Origin: Paraburkholderia translucens
GTDB lineage: Bacteria > Pseudomonadota > Gammaproteobacteria > Burkholderiales > Burkholderiaceae
Direction: 5' to 3'
DNA length: 64,000 nt
Assembly: GCF_020881035.1 (NCBI RefSeq)
Contig: NZ_JAJITC010000015.1
Span: 1 to 64,000 of the forward strand
Position numbers and translations under genes: made by a program. The notes under the pieces were generated by a model. The model did not search any database. It was given only the letters and a program-made list of their open reading frames with translations, and was not told where the DNA came from. Of this stretch, positions 23,808 through 35,648 are shown in pieces (the stretch's first letter is position 1; each line of letters begins with the position of its first letter).

Positions 23808-25061
23808 ATGGAAAGCGCGATCGGCGGTTCGGCGGCGGCATCGGCCGTTGCAGCCGCGGCAACCTCGGTGCCCCGTTGCACGGCGCCCTGCGCCGCGCCG
23901 GCGGGCGGCGAGCCTTATCTGCTCACGCCGGGTCCGCTGAGCACGGCGCTGTCGACCAAGGAAGCGATGCTGCGCGACTGGGGCTCATGGGACGGCGACT
24001 TCCGCGCCATGACCGCGCAATTGCGCGCGAGCCTGCTCGACATCGCCGGCGACACCGAGGGCGGCTACGACTGCGTGCCGTTGCAGGGCAGCGGCAGCTA
24101 CTGCGTCGAAGCGATGCTTGCCAGCCTGATTCCGCGCGACGGCCACGCGCTCGTGCTCGCCAACGGTGCGTACGGCAAGCGGGCGGCGACGACGCTCGCC
24201 TACCTCGGCCGCACCTGCACACTGCTCGACAAGGGCGATTACCTGCCGCCGCGCGGTGCCGAAGTGGAGCGCATGCTGGCCGCCGATCCGTCGATCACGC
24301 ACGTCGTCGCGATCCATTGCGAAACGAGCTCGGGCATTCTCAATCCGCTCGATGAAATCGCCGCCGCGGTCGCGAGGCATGGCCGCAAGCTGCTGATCGA
24401 TTCGATGAGCGCCTTCGGCGCGTTGCCGCTCGACGTTCGGGAAATCGCGTGCGAGGCGTTCGTCTCGTCGGCGAACAAGTGCATCGAGGGCGTGCCGGGG
24501 TTCGGCTTCGTGATTGCCCGCAAGAGCGCGCTCGCCGAAGCAAAGGGGCGCAGCCATTCGCTCGCGCTCGATCTCTACGACCAATGGGACGTCATGAATC
24601 GCACCGGGCAGTGGCGTTTCACGCCGCCCACGCATACGGTGGCCGCGTTCATCGAGGCGCTGCGTCTGTTCAGGCTCGAAGGCGGGCAGCCGGCGCGGCT
24701 CGCGCGCTATGCGAACAATCGCGACGTGCTCGTCGCCGGCATGCGGGAACTTGGCTTCGAGCCGTTGCTCAACGCGCGCTGGCGCTCGCCGGTCATCGTG
24801 ACGTTTTTCTCGCCGGCGCATCCGTCGTTCGAATTCGAGCGCTTCTATCAACTGATGAAGGAGCAGGGTTTCATCATCTATCCGGGCAAGCTGACGGTGA
24901 TCGACAGTTTCCGCATCGGCTGCATCGGCCAGGTCGACGAGCACGTGATGCGCCGCGTGGTCGATGCCTGCGCGCAAGCGCTGCGGACCATGGTCGTCAC
25001 GCACGCGGCGCCGCCGCGCGCCGCGCTCGACGAACGCAAGGCGCTGGCCCAGGCAGCCTGA
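23808..25061 (+). CDS. phnW: 2-aminoethylphosphonate--pyruvate transaminase
   Basis: A 417-aa class V PLP aminotransferase that makes phosphonoacetaldehyde and alanine from 2-aminoethylphosphonate and pyruvate. The core starts YLLTPGPLSTALSTKEAML; LQGSGSYCVEAML and IHCETSSGILNP follow; the PLP lysine is Lys224 in VSSANKCIEGVPGFG. About 35 Ala-rich N-terminal residues precede the core and are longer than usual, so an internal start cannot be excluded, although no better Met is present. phnX follows after 48 bp. Confidence 0.95.
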   Translation: MESAIGGSAAASAVAAAATSVPRCTAPCAAPAGGEPYLLTPGPLSTALSTKEAMLRDWGSWDGDFRAMTAQLRASLLDIAGDTEGGYDCVPLQGSGSYCVEAMLASLIPRDGHALVLANGAYGKRAATTLAYLGRTCTLLDKGDYLPPRGAEVERMLAADPSITHVVAIHCETSSGILNPLDEIAAAVARHGRKLLIDSMSAFGALPLDVREIACEAFVSSANKCIEGVPGFGFVIARKSALAEAKGRSHSLALDLYDQWDVMNRTGQWRFTPPTHTVAAFIEALRLFRLEGGQPARLARYANNRDVLVAGMRELGFEPLLNARWRSPVIVTFFSPAHPSFEFERFYQLMKEQGFIIYPGKLTVIDSFRIGCIGQVDEHVMRRVVDACAQALRTMVVTHAAPPRAALDERKALAQAA

Positions 25062-25109
25062 CCCGTCGCGGCAGAGCCAATACATTCGGATTGCAGAGAA
25101 TCGAAGCAG

Positions 25110-25913
25110 ATGAAACATGTCAAGGCAGTGATTTTCGATTGGGCCGGCACGGTGGTCGACTACGGTTCACGTGCGCCGATGGGCGCGTTCGTCGAGACCT
25201 TCGAGCAGTTCGGCGTGCCGATCACGATCGACGAAGCGCGCGGCCCGATGGGCATGGCCAAGCGGCCGCATATCGCGGCGCTGCTGGCGCTGCCGCGCGT
25301 CGCGCGGGCGTGGGCCGAGCGCCACGGCCACGCGCCGGGCGACGCCGATATCGACGCCGTGTACGAGGTGTTCGTGCCGAAGAACATCGCGGTCGCGGCG
25401 AGCTATAGCGCGGTGATTCCGGGCGTTGCCGAGGTCGCGCGCGCATTGCGCCAGGAGGGCATCCGCATCGGCACGACGACCGGCTATACGCGCGAGATCA
25501 TCGACGAGATCGTGCCGGGCGCGGCCGCCCAGGGGTTCTCGCCGGACAGCATCGTGTGCACCGGCGACACGCCAGAAGGGCGGCCGGCGCCGTACATGAT
25601 CTACCGGACGTTGCCGCAGCTCGGCGTGTGGCGCGCGAAAGACGTGATCAAGGTCGACGACACCGAAGTGGGCATCGAAGAGGGCATCAATGGCGGCACG
25701 TGGGCGGTGGGCGTCGCCGTGAGCGGCAACGCGTTCGGCATGAGCGAGGCCGAGGTGAAGGGGCTGCCGGCCGGCGAATTCGCCGCGCGCCGCAGCGCAG
25801 CGACGGCCAAACTGAAGGCGGCGGGCGCGCATTACGTGATCGACAGCGTCGCGGACCTGATGCCGGTGGTGTATGACATCGACGCGCGGCTTGCGCGCGG
25901 CGAGCGGCCCTGA
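25110..25913 (+). CDS. phnX: Phosphonoacetaldehyde hydrolase (phosphonatase)
   Basis: A 267-aa HAD-superfamily enzyme that cleaves the C-P bond of phosphonoacetaldehyde to acetaldehyde and phosphate. The nucleophile motif is FDWAGTVVDYGS (Asp10, Ala12), the cap-domain Schiff-base lysine is Lys51 in GPMGMAKRPHI, TTTGYTREI is motif II, and VIKVDDTEVGIEEG holds the acidic metal site. Length and motifs are full. It forms a two-step operon with phnW, letting the cell use 2-aminoethylphosphonate as a phosphorus source. Confidence 0.97.
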   Translation: MKHVKAVIFDWAGTVVDYGSRAPMGAFVETFEQFGVPITIDEARGPMGMAKRPHIAALLALPRVARAWAERHGHAPGDADIDAVYEVFVPKNIAVAASYSAVIPGVAEVARALRQEGIRIGTTTGYTREIIDEIVPGAAAQGFSPDSIVCTGDTPEGRPAPYMIYRTLPQLGVWRAKDVIKVDDTEVGIEEGINGGTWAVGVAVSGNAFGMSEAEVKGLPAGEFAARRSAATAKLKAAGAHYVIDSVADLMPVVYDIDARLARGERP

Positions 25914-25941
25914 CGCGTCGAGCCGACAGCGGCGCCTCGCG

Positions 25942-26841
25942 TCACTTGAAGAAACCGACCGCGAGATCGATGAACTCGCGCACCTTGCGCGGCACGAACT
26001 CGCGGCTCGGATACACCAGCGACACCGCCACGTCGCCATTGAGCACGGAGTAGCCGTCGAGCACGCGGACCAGCGTGCCCGCGCGCAATTCGTCCTGGAC
26101 CATTTCGAGCGGCAGCAGCGCAATGCCCATTGCGCCGAGCGCGGCCTGCTTCTGCATGATCATGCTGTTGACCGTGAACGAGGCATCGATCGCGATGCTC
26201 TCGCCGTCGTCGCCGTCGCCCTTGCGGAAGATCCACATCGGACCGGTCGTGTCGAACGAGGCGGCAATCAGCCTGTGCCCCGCCAGCTCGGCGGGCGCTT
26301 GCGGATGACCCGCCTGCGCGAGATACCCGGCCGCGGCCACCGGCACCGCGTGCGAGTTGATCAGACGCCGCACCACCAGCGACTCCGAGCGGATCATATG
26401 CTCGGTCACGATGCCGACGTCGAAGCCGCCTTCGAGCAGATCGACGCGTTTTTCCGTCAGCGTGACGCGCAGATTTACCTGCGGAAAGCGTGCCTGATAT
26501 TCGGCGAACAGCGGCGTGAGCCGGACCAGCGAAAAACTGCCGAGCGCGACGATGCGCAGATCGCCGGCCACTTCGTGCGACGCCGTGGTCGCGCGCGACT
26601 CCACTTCCTCCAGTTCGGCGAGCAGTACGCGGCAGCCGTCCGCGTATTGCGCGCCGGCTTCGGTCAGCACGACCTTGCGCGTGGTGCGCTGAAACAGGCG
26701 AATGCCGAGATGCTGCTCGAGGCTCGACACATGACGCGTGACGACCGACGTCGACACGTTCAATTGCGCGGCGGCCTGCGCGAAGCTGCCGACATCGGCG
26801 ACCTTGACGAAAGCCTGCATGGCCTGAAAAAGATTGATCAT
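25942..26841 (-). CDS. LysR-family regulator (CrgA-like subgroup)
   Basis: A 299-aa LTTR: MINLFQAMQAFVKVADVGSF, AQAAAQLNVSTSVVTRHVSSLEQ, then an effector domain with LTEKRVDLLEGGFDVGI and PSREFVPRKVREFIDLAV. These are typical of the large CrgA/DmlR-like group that acts on neighbouring oxidoreductase or efflux genes. It converges on phnX (28 bp) and faces argG over a 285-bp gap, so no obvious dedicated target lies beside it. Confidence 0.9.
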   Translation of the reverse strand: MINLFQAMQAFVKVADVGSFAQAAAQLNVSTSVVTRHVSSLEQHLGIRLFQRTTRKVVLTEAGAQYADGCRVLLAELEEVESRATTASHEVAGDLRIVALGSFSLVRLTPLFAEYQARFPQVNLRVTLTEKRVDLLEGGFDVGIVTEHMIRSESLVVRRLINSHAVPVAAAGYLAQAGHPQAPAELAGHRLIAASFDTTGPMWIFRKGDGDDGESIAIDASFTVNSMIMQKQAALGAMGIALLPLEMVQDELRAGTLVRVLDGYSVLNGDVAVSLVYPSREFVPRKVREFIDLAVGFFK

Positions 26842-27126
26842 CTGAGTGCGAAAAACGTTCTTGTCGTAGCGGCCGGGCGGCGGCGCGCTGCGCGATGGTA
26901 CGCCGGGTCGATAATAAATCGGCCGTGTCAGGACAAATAAAACGTGAATTGATCCGCGAATTCGACACGGGGATATCGCGGCGCAAGGCCGCGCCAGCCG
27001 GCGAAATCCAAGGCTGCAAGGCGGTTCACGGTATACTCCCGCGTAACTTGCCTTATCACCAGGCTTGCCCGATACTCACCTGTTACCCCCAAATCCCCCC
27101 GTACGTCGAGTTTAACGCTACTGCTT

Positions 27127-28461
27127 ATGAGTACAATCCTTGAAAGTCTTCCGATCGGCCAGAAGGTCGGCATCGCGTTTTCCGGCGGCCTCGACACCAG
27201 CGCCGCGCTGCACTGGATGCGCAAGAAGGGCGCCGTGCCGTACGCCTACACGGCCAACCTCGGCCAGCCCGACGAAGACGATTACGATTCGATTCCGCGT
27301 CGCGCCACGCAATACGGCGCCGAAGGCGCGCGCCTGATCGACTGCCGCGCGCAACTGGTCGCGGAAGGCATCGCGGCGCTGCAGTGCGGCGCGTTCCATA
27401 TCTCGACGGCGGGCGTCACCTACTTCAACACGACGCCGATCGGCCGCGCCGTGACGGGCACGATGCTCGTCGCCGCGATGAAGGAAGACGGCGTCAACAT
27501 CTGGGGCGACGGCAGCACGTACAAGGGCAACGACATCGAGCGCTTCTACCGCTACGGCCTGCTCGTGAATCCCGATCTGAAGATCTACAAGCCGTGGCTC
27601 GACCAGTTGTTCATCGACGAACTCGGCGGCCGTTCGGAAATGTCGGAGTTCATGCGTCAGTCTGGCTTCGACTACAAGATGTCGGCTGAAAAAGCGTATT
27701 CGACCGACTCGAACCTGCTCGGCGCGACCCACGAAGCGAAGGATCTCGAAAGCCTGGAGTCCGGCATCAAGATCGTGAACCCGATCATGGGCGTCGCGTT
27801 CTGGCGCGACGACGTGCAGATCGCGAAGGAAGAGGTCACTATCCGCTTCGAGGAAGGCCAGCCGGTCGCGCTGAACGGCAAGACGTTTGCGAACGCGGTC
27901 GAGCTGCTGCTCGAAGCGAACCGTATCGGCGGCCGTCACGGTCTCGGTATGAGCGATCAGATCGAAAACCGCATCATCGAGGCGAAGAGCCGCGGCATCT
28001 ACGAGGCCCCGGGCCTCGCGCTGCTCAATATCGCTTACGAGCGTCTCGTCACCGGCATCCACAATGAAGACACGATCGAGCAGTTCCGCGAGAACGGCCG
28101 CCGTCTGGGCCGTCTGCTCTACCAGGGCCGCTGGTTCGATCCGCAGGCAATCATGCTGCGTGAAACCGCGCAGCGCTGGGTCGCGCGCGCGATCACCGGC
28201 GAAGTGAGCGTCGAGCTGCGCCGCGGCAACGACTACTCGATCCTCAGCACGAAGTCGCCGAATCTCACGTATCAGCCTGAGCGTCTGTCGATGGAAAAGG
28301 TCGCCTCGACGTTCTCGCCGCGCGACCGTATTGGTCAATTGACGATGCGCAATCTCGACATCAACGACACGCGCGACAAGCTGCGCATCTACTCGCAGGT
28401 GGGCCTGCTGTCCTCGAACGAAGCGGCGGCGCTGCCGCAGTTGAAGGGCGATAAAGAGTAA
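27127..28461 (+). CDS. argG: Argininosuccinate synthase (long form)
   Basis: A 444-aa enzyme that joins citrulline and aspartate with ATP. The PP-loop is GIAFSGGLDTSAALHW, followed by YTANLGQPDEDDYDSIPRRA and GRAVTGTMLVAAMKEDGVNIWGDGSTYKGNDIERF. It is the longer E. coli-type form rather than the 400-aa type. The 5' gap (26842-27126) holds a C-rich leader and no strong ribosome-binding site; the ATG at 27127 is fixed by the conserved start. A clear terminator follows. Confidence 0.97.
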   Translation: MSTILESLPIGQKVGIAFSGGLDTSAALHWMRKKGAVPYAYTANLGQPDEDDYDSIPRRATQYGAEGARLIDCRAQLVAEGIAALQCGAFHISTAGVTYFNTTPIGRAVTGTMLVAAMKEDGVNIWGDGSTYKGNDIERFYRYGLLVNPDLKIYKPWLDQLFIDELGGRSEMSEFMRQSGFDYKMSAEKAYSTDSNLLGATHEAKDLESLESGIKIVNPIMGVAFWRDDVQIAKEEVTIRFEEGQPVALNGKTFANAVELLLEANRIGGRHGLGMSDQIENRIIEAKSRGIYEAPGLALLNIAYERLVTGIHNEDTIEQFRENGRRLGRLLYQGRWFDPQAIMLRETAQRWVARAITGEVSVELRRGNDYSILSTKSPNLTYQPERLSMEKVASTFSPRDRIGQLTMRNLDINDTRDKLRIYSQVGLLSSNEAAALPQLKGDKE

Positions 28462-28498
28462 AGCTGCACGTTCGCTCACCTGAACGTCGCATCCATCG

Positions 28499-28535
28499 AT
28501 GGGCCGGCTCGCAAGAGTCGGCCCATTTCATTTTG
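28499..28535 (+). terminator. Rho-independent terminator after argG
   Basis: A 12-bp stem ATGGGCCGGCTC, with one mismatch against its partner and a GCAA tetraloop, is followed by TTTCATTTT. It lies 38 bp past the argG stop. Confidence 0.85.
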
Positions 28536-28640
28536 AGCTGCCGGCAGCGCTGCGGCGCTGTCGCCCGATCCCGCGTTCCTGGCTCAAGTTTCGCGCGCCT
28601 ATGCCGTTGACATAAGCTAAGCCCATTCTGGAACACCGCC

Positions 28641-29672
28641 GTGCAACTCGCTCACCGTAACGATCGGCTCGCTAGCCGGATGCCACTCGACTCGCCCGCC
28701 AACGGTGAGCCCGAGGTGGAATCTTCGGTTATCGAATGGCTGTTGCACGACGATCAGGTGATGCGCGAGTGCTTCACCCACGCGGCAGAGATTCTGAAGA
28801 GCGTGACCGGCGCGGCGATTACCGCGATCGTGCTGCTCGACGAGGAGCATCAGCACTATCGCGCCGAGGTCGGCATGGCGATGCCGCTCGTCACGCGGGC
28901 GCGTTCGCTAGCCGATTACGCGGTGCGCGACGCCGATCTGTTCGTGATCGAGGATGCGCACAACGACAGCCGCTTTGGCGAATGCATGCTGGTCAAACGC
29001 CATCCGTTCGTGCGCTTTTACGCGGCGATCGCGTTGCGCGCGCCGAACGGCGAGATCGTCGGCGCGCTGTGTGCGATGGACCCGGCGCCGGGCCGGCTCG
29101 ATGCGGGCCAGCGCGGCGTGTTCTATCACCTGCGCGCGATGATCGAAAACGATCTGAAGATGCGCACGGCCACCGCGATCGATCCGCTCACGCAACTGTA
29201 CAACCGGCGCTTTCTGCTCGAAAGCATCGCGCGACGCTGGAAGGAGGCGCGCGACGGCGATGTGATGGGTTCCGTGGTCGTCGACGTCGACTGGTTCAAG
29301 CAGTACAACGATACCTACGGTCATCCGGCCGGCGATCATTGTCTGCGCCAGGTCGCATCGGTGATGCAGGCCGCCGCCGACAGCGAGCGCATCGTGGTCG
29401 GGCGCATGGGCGGCGAGGAGTTTGGGCTGCTCGTGCTCGACGCGCAGCCGCCGGTGCTCGAAGACACGCTCGAAACGCTGCGCCGGGGTGTGGCGGATCT
29501 CGCGATCGAGCATCGCGCGTCGCCGCTCGGCGTGGTGACGGTCAGCGTCGGCGCGTCGCTGACACGTATCAGCGAGCTGTCGCGGCCCGCGCATCGCGAC
29601 GGTTTCGCGAGCGCGGATCGGGCGTTGTATCGCTCGAAACACAATGGCCGCAATCGCGTGACGATGGCCTAG
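28641..29672 (+). CDS. GAF-GGDEF diguanylate cyclase
   Basis: A 343-aa cytoplasmic protein with a GAF sensor (about residues 45-170: ITAIVLLDEEHQHYRAEVGM, DARFGE-like NDSRFGE, ALCAMDP) and a GGDEF domain (about 180-340: DPLTQLYNRRFL, VVDVDWFKQYNDTYGHPAGDHCL, and the active-site GGEEF in VGRMGGEEFGLLV). It should make cyclic di-GMP. An RxxD inhibitory site is not obvious before GGEEF. The start is a GTG at 28641; the ATG at 28680 is an alternative. No cognate neighbour is apparent. Confidence 0.9.
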   Translation: MQLAHRNDRLASRMPLDSPANGEPEVESSVIEWLLHDDQVMRECFTHAAEILKSVTGAAITAIVLLDEEHQHYRAEVGMAMPLVTRARSLADYAVRDADLFVIEDAHNDSRFGECMLVKRHPFVRFYAAIALRAPNGEIVGALCAMDPAPGRLDAGQRGVFYHLRAMIENDLKMRTATAIDPLTQLYNRRFLLESIARRWKEARDGDVMGSVVVDVDWFKQYNDTYGHPAGDHCLRQVASVMQAAADSERIVVGRMGGEEFGLLVLDAQPPVLEDTLETLRRGVADLAIEHRASPLGVVTVSVGASLTRISELSRPAHRDGFASADRALYRSKHNGRNRVTMA

Positions 29673-29763
29673 CGGGTGTTGGCGATCGCGTCGATATCGC
29701 TCGATCTTCCGGCATCCTGGGGTCGGATCGGCCGGTCTTTTGACCCGCTCCGATGCCGCACCA

Positions 29764-29800
29764 CAAAAAAATAGCGCCGCAGACGTTGAGCCTGCGGCGC
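29764..29800 (-). terminator. Rho-independent terminator after acnB
   Basis: A GC-rich stem (CTGCGGCGC with its partner) is followed on the minus strand by seven T residues, 50 bp beyond the acnB stop. Confidence 0.85.
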
Positions 29801-29850
29801 CATGTTGCGGCGCTACGGCGAGAACAACCCGCCGTAGCCCGTGAGCACCC

Positions 29851-32436
29851 TTACATCGCGACGGTGTCGGCGACTTCCTTGAAGTCCTCGATCTGGTCGA
29901 AGTTCATGTACTGATAGATCTTGTCGCCGTTGGCGCTGAGCACGCCCATGTCGGCCATGTACTCTTCGCGGGTCGGGATCCTGCCCAGACGCGAGCAGAT
30001 CGCCGCCAGTTCCGCCGAGCCGAGATACACGTTGGTGTTCTTGCCCAGGCGGTTCGGGAAGTTACGGGTCGAGGTCGACATGACCGTCGCGCCTTCGCGC
30101 ACCTGTGCCTGGTTGCCCATGCACAGCGAGCAGCCCGGCATTTCGGTGCGCGCACCGGCCGTGCCGAAGACGCCGTAATGGCCTTCCTCGGTCAGCTGCT
30201 TCTGGTCCATCTTGGTCGGCGGAGCGACCCACAGCTTGACCGGAATGTCGCGCTTGCCTTCCAGCAGCTTCGACGCGGCGCGGAAGTGACCGATATTGGT
30301 CATGCACGAGCCGATGAACACTTCGTCGATTTTGGCGCCGGCTACATCGGACAGCGTCTTCACGTCGTCCGGATCGTTCGGGCAGGCGACGATCGGTTCG
30401 TGGATGTCGGCCAGATCGATTTCGATGACGGCGGCGTACTCGGCGTCCGCATCCGGCTGCAGCAGTTGCGGGTCGGCCAGCCACTGCTCCATCGCCTTGA
30501 TGCGGCGCTGCAGGCTGCGCGGGTCCTGGTAGCCCTGGGCGATCATCCACTTCAGCAGCGTGATGTTGCTGTTGAGGTACTCGATGATCGGTTCCTTGTT
30601 CAGGTGCACCGTGCAACCAGCGGCCGAACGCTCGGCGGAAGCATCCGACAATTCGAACGCTTGCTCGACCTTCAGATCGGGCAGGCCCTCGATTTCGAGA
30701 ATGCGGCCCGAGAAGATGTTCTTCTTGCCTTGCTTGGCAACCGTCAGCATGCCCTGCTTGATCGCGTACAGCGGAATCGCGTTGACGAGGTCGCGCAGGG
30801 TCACGCCCGGCTGCATCTTGCCCTTGAAGCGGACCAGCACCGATTCCGGCATGTCCAGCGGCATCGTGCCGGTAGCGGCGGCGAAGGCGACGAGGCCCGA
30901 ACCGGCCGGGAAGCTGATGCCGATCGGGAAGCGCGTGTGCGAGTCGCCGCCGGTGCCGACGGTGTCGGGCAGCAGCATGCGGTTCAGCCACGAGTGGATC
31001 ACGCCGTCGCCCGGGCGCAGCGCGATGCCGCCACGGTTGCTGATGAAGTTCGGCAGGGTCTGGTGGGTCTTCACGTCCACCGGCTTCGGATAAGCGGCGG
31101 TGTGGCAGAACGACTGCATGACGAGGTCGGCCGAGAAGCCGAGGCACGCCAGGTCCTTGAGTTCGTCGCGGGTCATCGGGCCCGTGGTGTCCTGCGAGCC
31201 GACCGAGGTCATCCTTGGTTCGCAGTACGTGCCCGGACGGACGCCCTGGCCTTCCGGCAGGCCGCAGGCGCGGCCGACCATCTTCTGGGCCAGCGAGAAG
31301 CCACGGCCGCTGTTGGCCGGCTGCTGCGGCAGGCGGAACAGGGTCGACGGCGCGAGGCCCAGCGCTTCACGCGCCTTGGCGGTCAGACCGCGGCCGATGA
31401 TGAGCGGAATGCGGCCGCCGGCGCGCACTTCGTCGAACAGCACGTCGGACTTGACCTGGAACTCGGCGATCACTTCGCCGTTCTTCAACGCCTTGCCTTC
31501 GTACGGGCGCAGTTCGACCACGTCGCCCATTTCCATCTTCGAGACGTCGAGTTCGATCGGCAGGGCGCCGGCGTCTTCCATCGTGTTGTAGAAGATCGGC
31601 GCGATCTTGCCGCCCAGGCACACGCCGCCGAAGCGCTTGTTCGGGATGAAGGGGATGTCTTCACCCGTGAACCACAGCACCGAATTGGTCGCCGACTTGC
31701 GCGAGGAGCCGGTGCCGACCACGTCGCCCACGTAAGCGACCAGGTGGCCTTTTTCCTTCAGCGATTCGATGAACTTGACCGGGCCGCGCTTGCCGTCTTC
31801 CTCCGGGGTGATGCCGGGACGGGCGTTCTTCAGCATCGCCAGCGCGTGCAGCGGAATGTCCGGACGCGTGGTGGCGTCCGGGGCAGGCGACAGGTCGTCG
31901 GTATTGGTTTCGCCCGTCACCTTGAAGACGGTGATGGTCAGGCTTTGCGGCACTTCCGGACGGCTCGTGAACCATTCGGCGTCGGCCCAGCTTTGCAGCA
32001 CGGCTCGGGCGTTGGCGTTGCCCTTGTCGGCCAGTTCCTTGACGTCGTGGAACTGGTCGAACATGAGCAGGGTTTTCTTCAGCGCATCGGCGGCAACGGT
32101 GCCCACTGCGGCGTCGGACAGCAGCTCGATCAGCGGCTGAATGTTGTAGCCGCCCAGCATCGTGCCGAGCAGTTCGGTGGCGCGCTCACGCGAGATCAGC
32201 GCGCAGGCGGTCTGGCCTTTGGCCACGGCGGCGAGGAAACCGGCCTTCACGCGGGCAGCTTCGTCCACGCCGGCGGGCACGCGGTTCGTGATCAGATCGA
32301 GCAGGGTCTGCTCTTCACCGGCGGGCGGGTTCGTCAGGAGTTCCACCAGCTCGGCGGTCTGCTGAGCGGTCAGCGGGAGGGGAGGAATGCCGAGAGCGGC
32401 GCGGGCGGCCGCGTGTGCACGAAAGTTTTCAAGCAT
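29851..32436 (-). CDS. acnB: Aconitate hydratase B
   Basis: An 861-aa bifunctional aconitase/2-methylisocitrate dehydratase of the AcnB type, starting MLENFRAHAAARAALGIPPL with the HEAT-like N-terminal domain. The swivel domain comes next, as expected for AcnB. The 4Fe-4S cysteines lie in FIGSCMTNIGHFRAA and PGCSLCMGNQ, and GGDSHTRFPIGISFPAGSG is present. Length is full. It is transcribed alone, with its own terminator and a palindrome in its promoter region. Confidence 0.98.
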   Translation of the reverse strand: MLENFRAHAAARAALGIPPLPLTAQQTAELVELLTNPPAGEEQTLLDLITNRVPAGVDEAARVKAGFLAAVAKGQTACALISRERATELLGTMLGGYNIQPLIELLSDAAVGTVAADALKKTLLMFDQFHDVKELADKGNANARAVLQSWADAEWFTSRPEVPQSLTITVFKVTGETNTDDLSPAPDATTRPDIPLHALAMLKNARPGITPEEDGKRGPVKFIESLKEKGHLVAYVGDVVGTGSSRKSATNSVLWFTGEDIPFIPNKRFGGVCLGGKIAPIFYNTMEDAGALPIELDVSKMEMGDVVELRPYEGKALKNGEVIAEFQVKSDVLFDEVRAGGRIPLIIGRGLTAKAREALGLAPSTLFRLPQQPANSGRGFSLAQKMVGRACGLPEGQGVRPGTYCEPRMTSVGSQDTTGPMTRDELKDLACLGFSADLVMQSFCHTAAYPKPVDVKTHQTLPNFISNRGGIALRPGDGVIHSWLNRMLLPDTVGTGGDSHTRFPIGISFPAGSGLVAFAAATGTMPLDMPESVLVRFKGKMQPGVTLRDLVNAIPLYAIKQGMLTVAKQGKKNIFSGRILEIEGLPDLKVEQAFELSDASAERSAAGCTVHLNKEPIIEYLNSNITLLKWMIAQGYQDPRSLQRRIKAMEQWLADPQLLQPDADAEYAAVIEIDLADIHEPIVACPNDPDDVKTLSDVAGAKIDEVFIGSCMTNIGHFRAASKLLEGKRDIPVKLWVAPPTKMDQKQLTEEGHYGVFGTAGARTEMPGCSLCMGNQAQVREGATVMSTSTRNFPNRLGKNTNVYLGSAELAAICSRLGRIPTREEYMADMGVLSANGDKIYQYMNFDQIEDFKEVADTVAM

Positions 32437-32557
32437 GGGGGACCTGCTGGTATTTGCGTTTCAGGGGAAGGCTTCCAAGGCACTCCAGGTGCTGTGCCGG
32501 GCACTGCTTTGGCCGCGATTTTAATGGCAATACCGCTGCTAGGTCAAATGTCTTATG

Positions 32558-32569
32558 TCTTATATAAGA
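32558..32569. promoter_or_regulatory. 12-bp palindrome in acnB promoter region
   Basis: TCTTATATAAGA is a perfect palindrome about 120 bp upstream of acnB, in an AT-rich patch that also contains a second half (CTTATG) beside it. It overlaps plausible -10 sequences on the minus strand, and the form fits a GntR-type operator. The remainder of 32437-32762 holds no gene. Confidence 0.45.
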
Positions 32570-32762
32570 GTTGGGCGTGGCACGCGTTGGAATTCGAGCC
32601 GAGCGGCCGTGGAGCGATGCGCGGCGGCCTGCCGACCTGAGTCGATTCGATCTTGATGGCGGCTTTCATGACTGCTTCGAACGGCAAGCAGGCGGTGATT
32701 CATCTTGTACGCGGGCTTTTTTCGCCGCGTGCGACGAACGTTCGCGAAGGCACCCGTTTGCC

Positions 32763-35644
<2,882 letters not shown>

Positions 35645-35648
<4 letters not shown>

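Noticed and set aside
26928..27224. 98-aa minus-strand frame overlapping the argG start
   Set aside because: It runs through the argG promoter and first codons; no coding signs.
30178..32640. 820-aa open frame opposite acnB
   Set aside because: Exact shadow of acnB, with Arg/His-rich composition typical of antisense frames in GC-rich genes.
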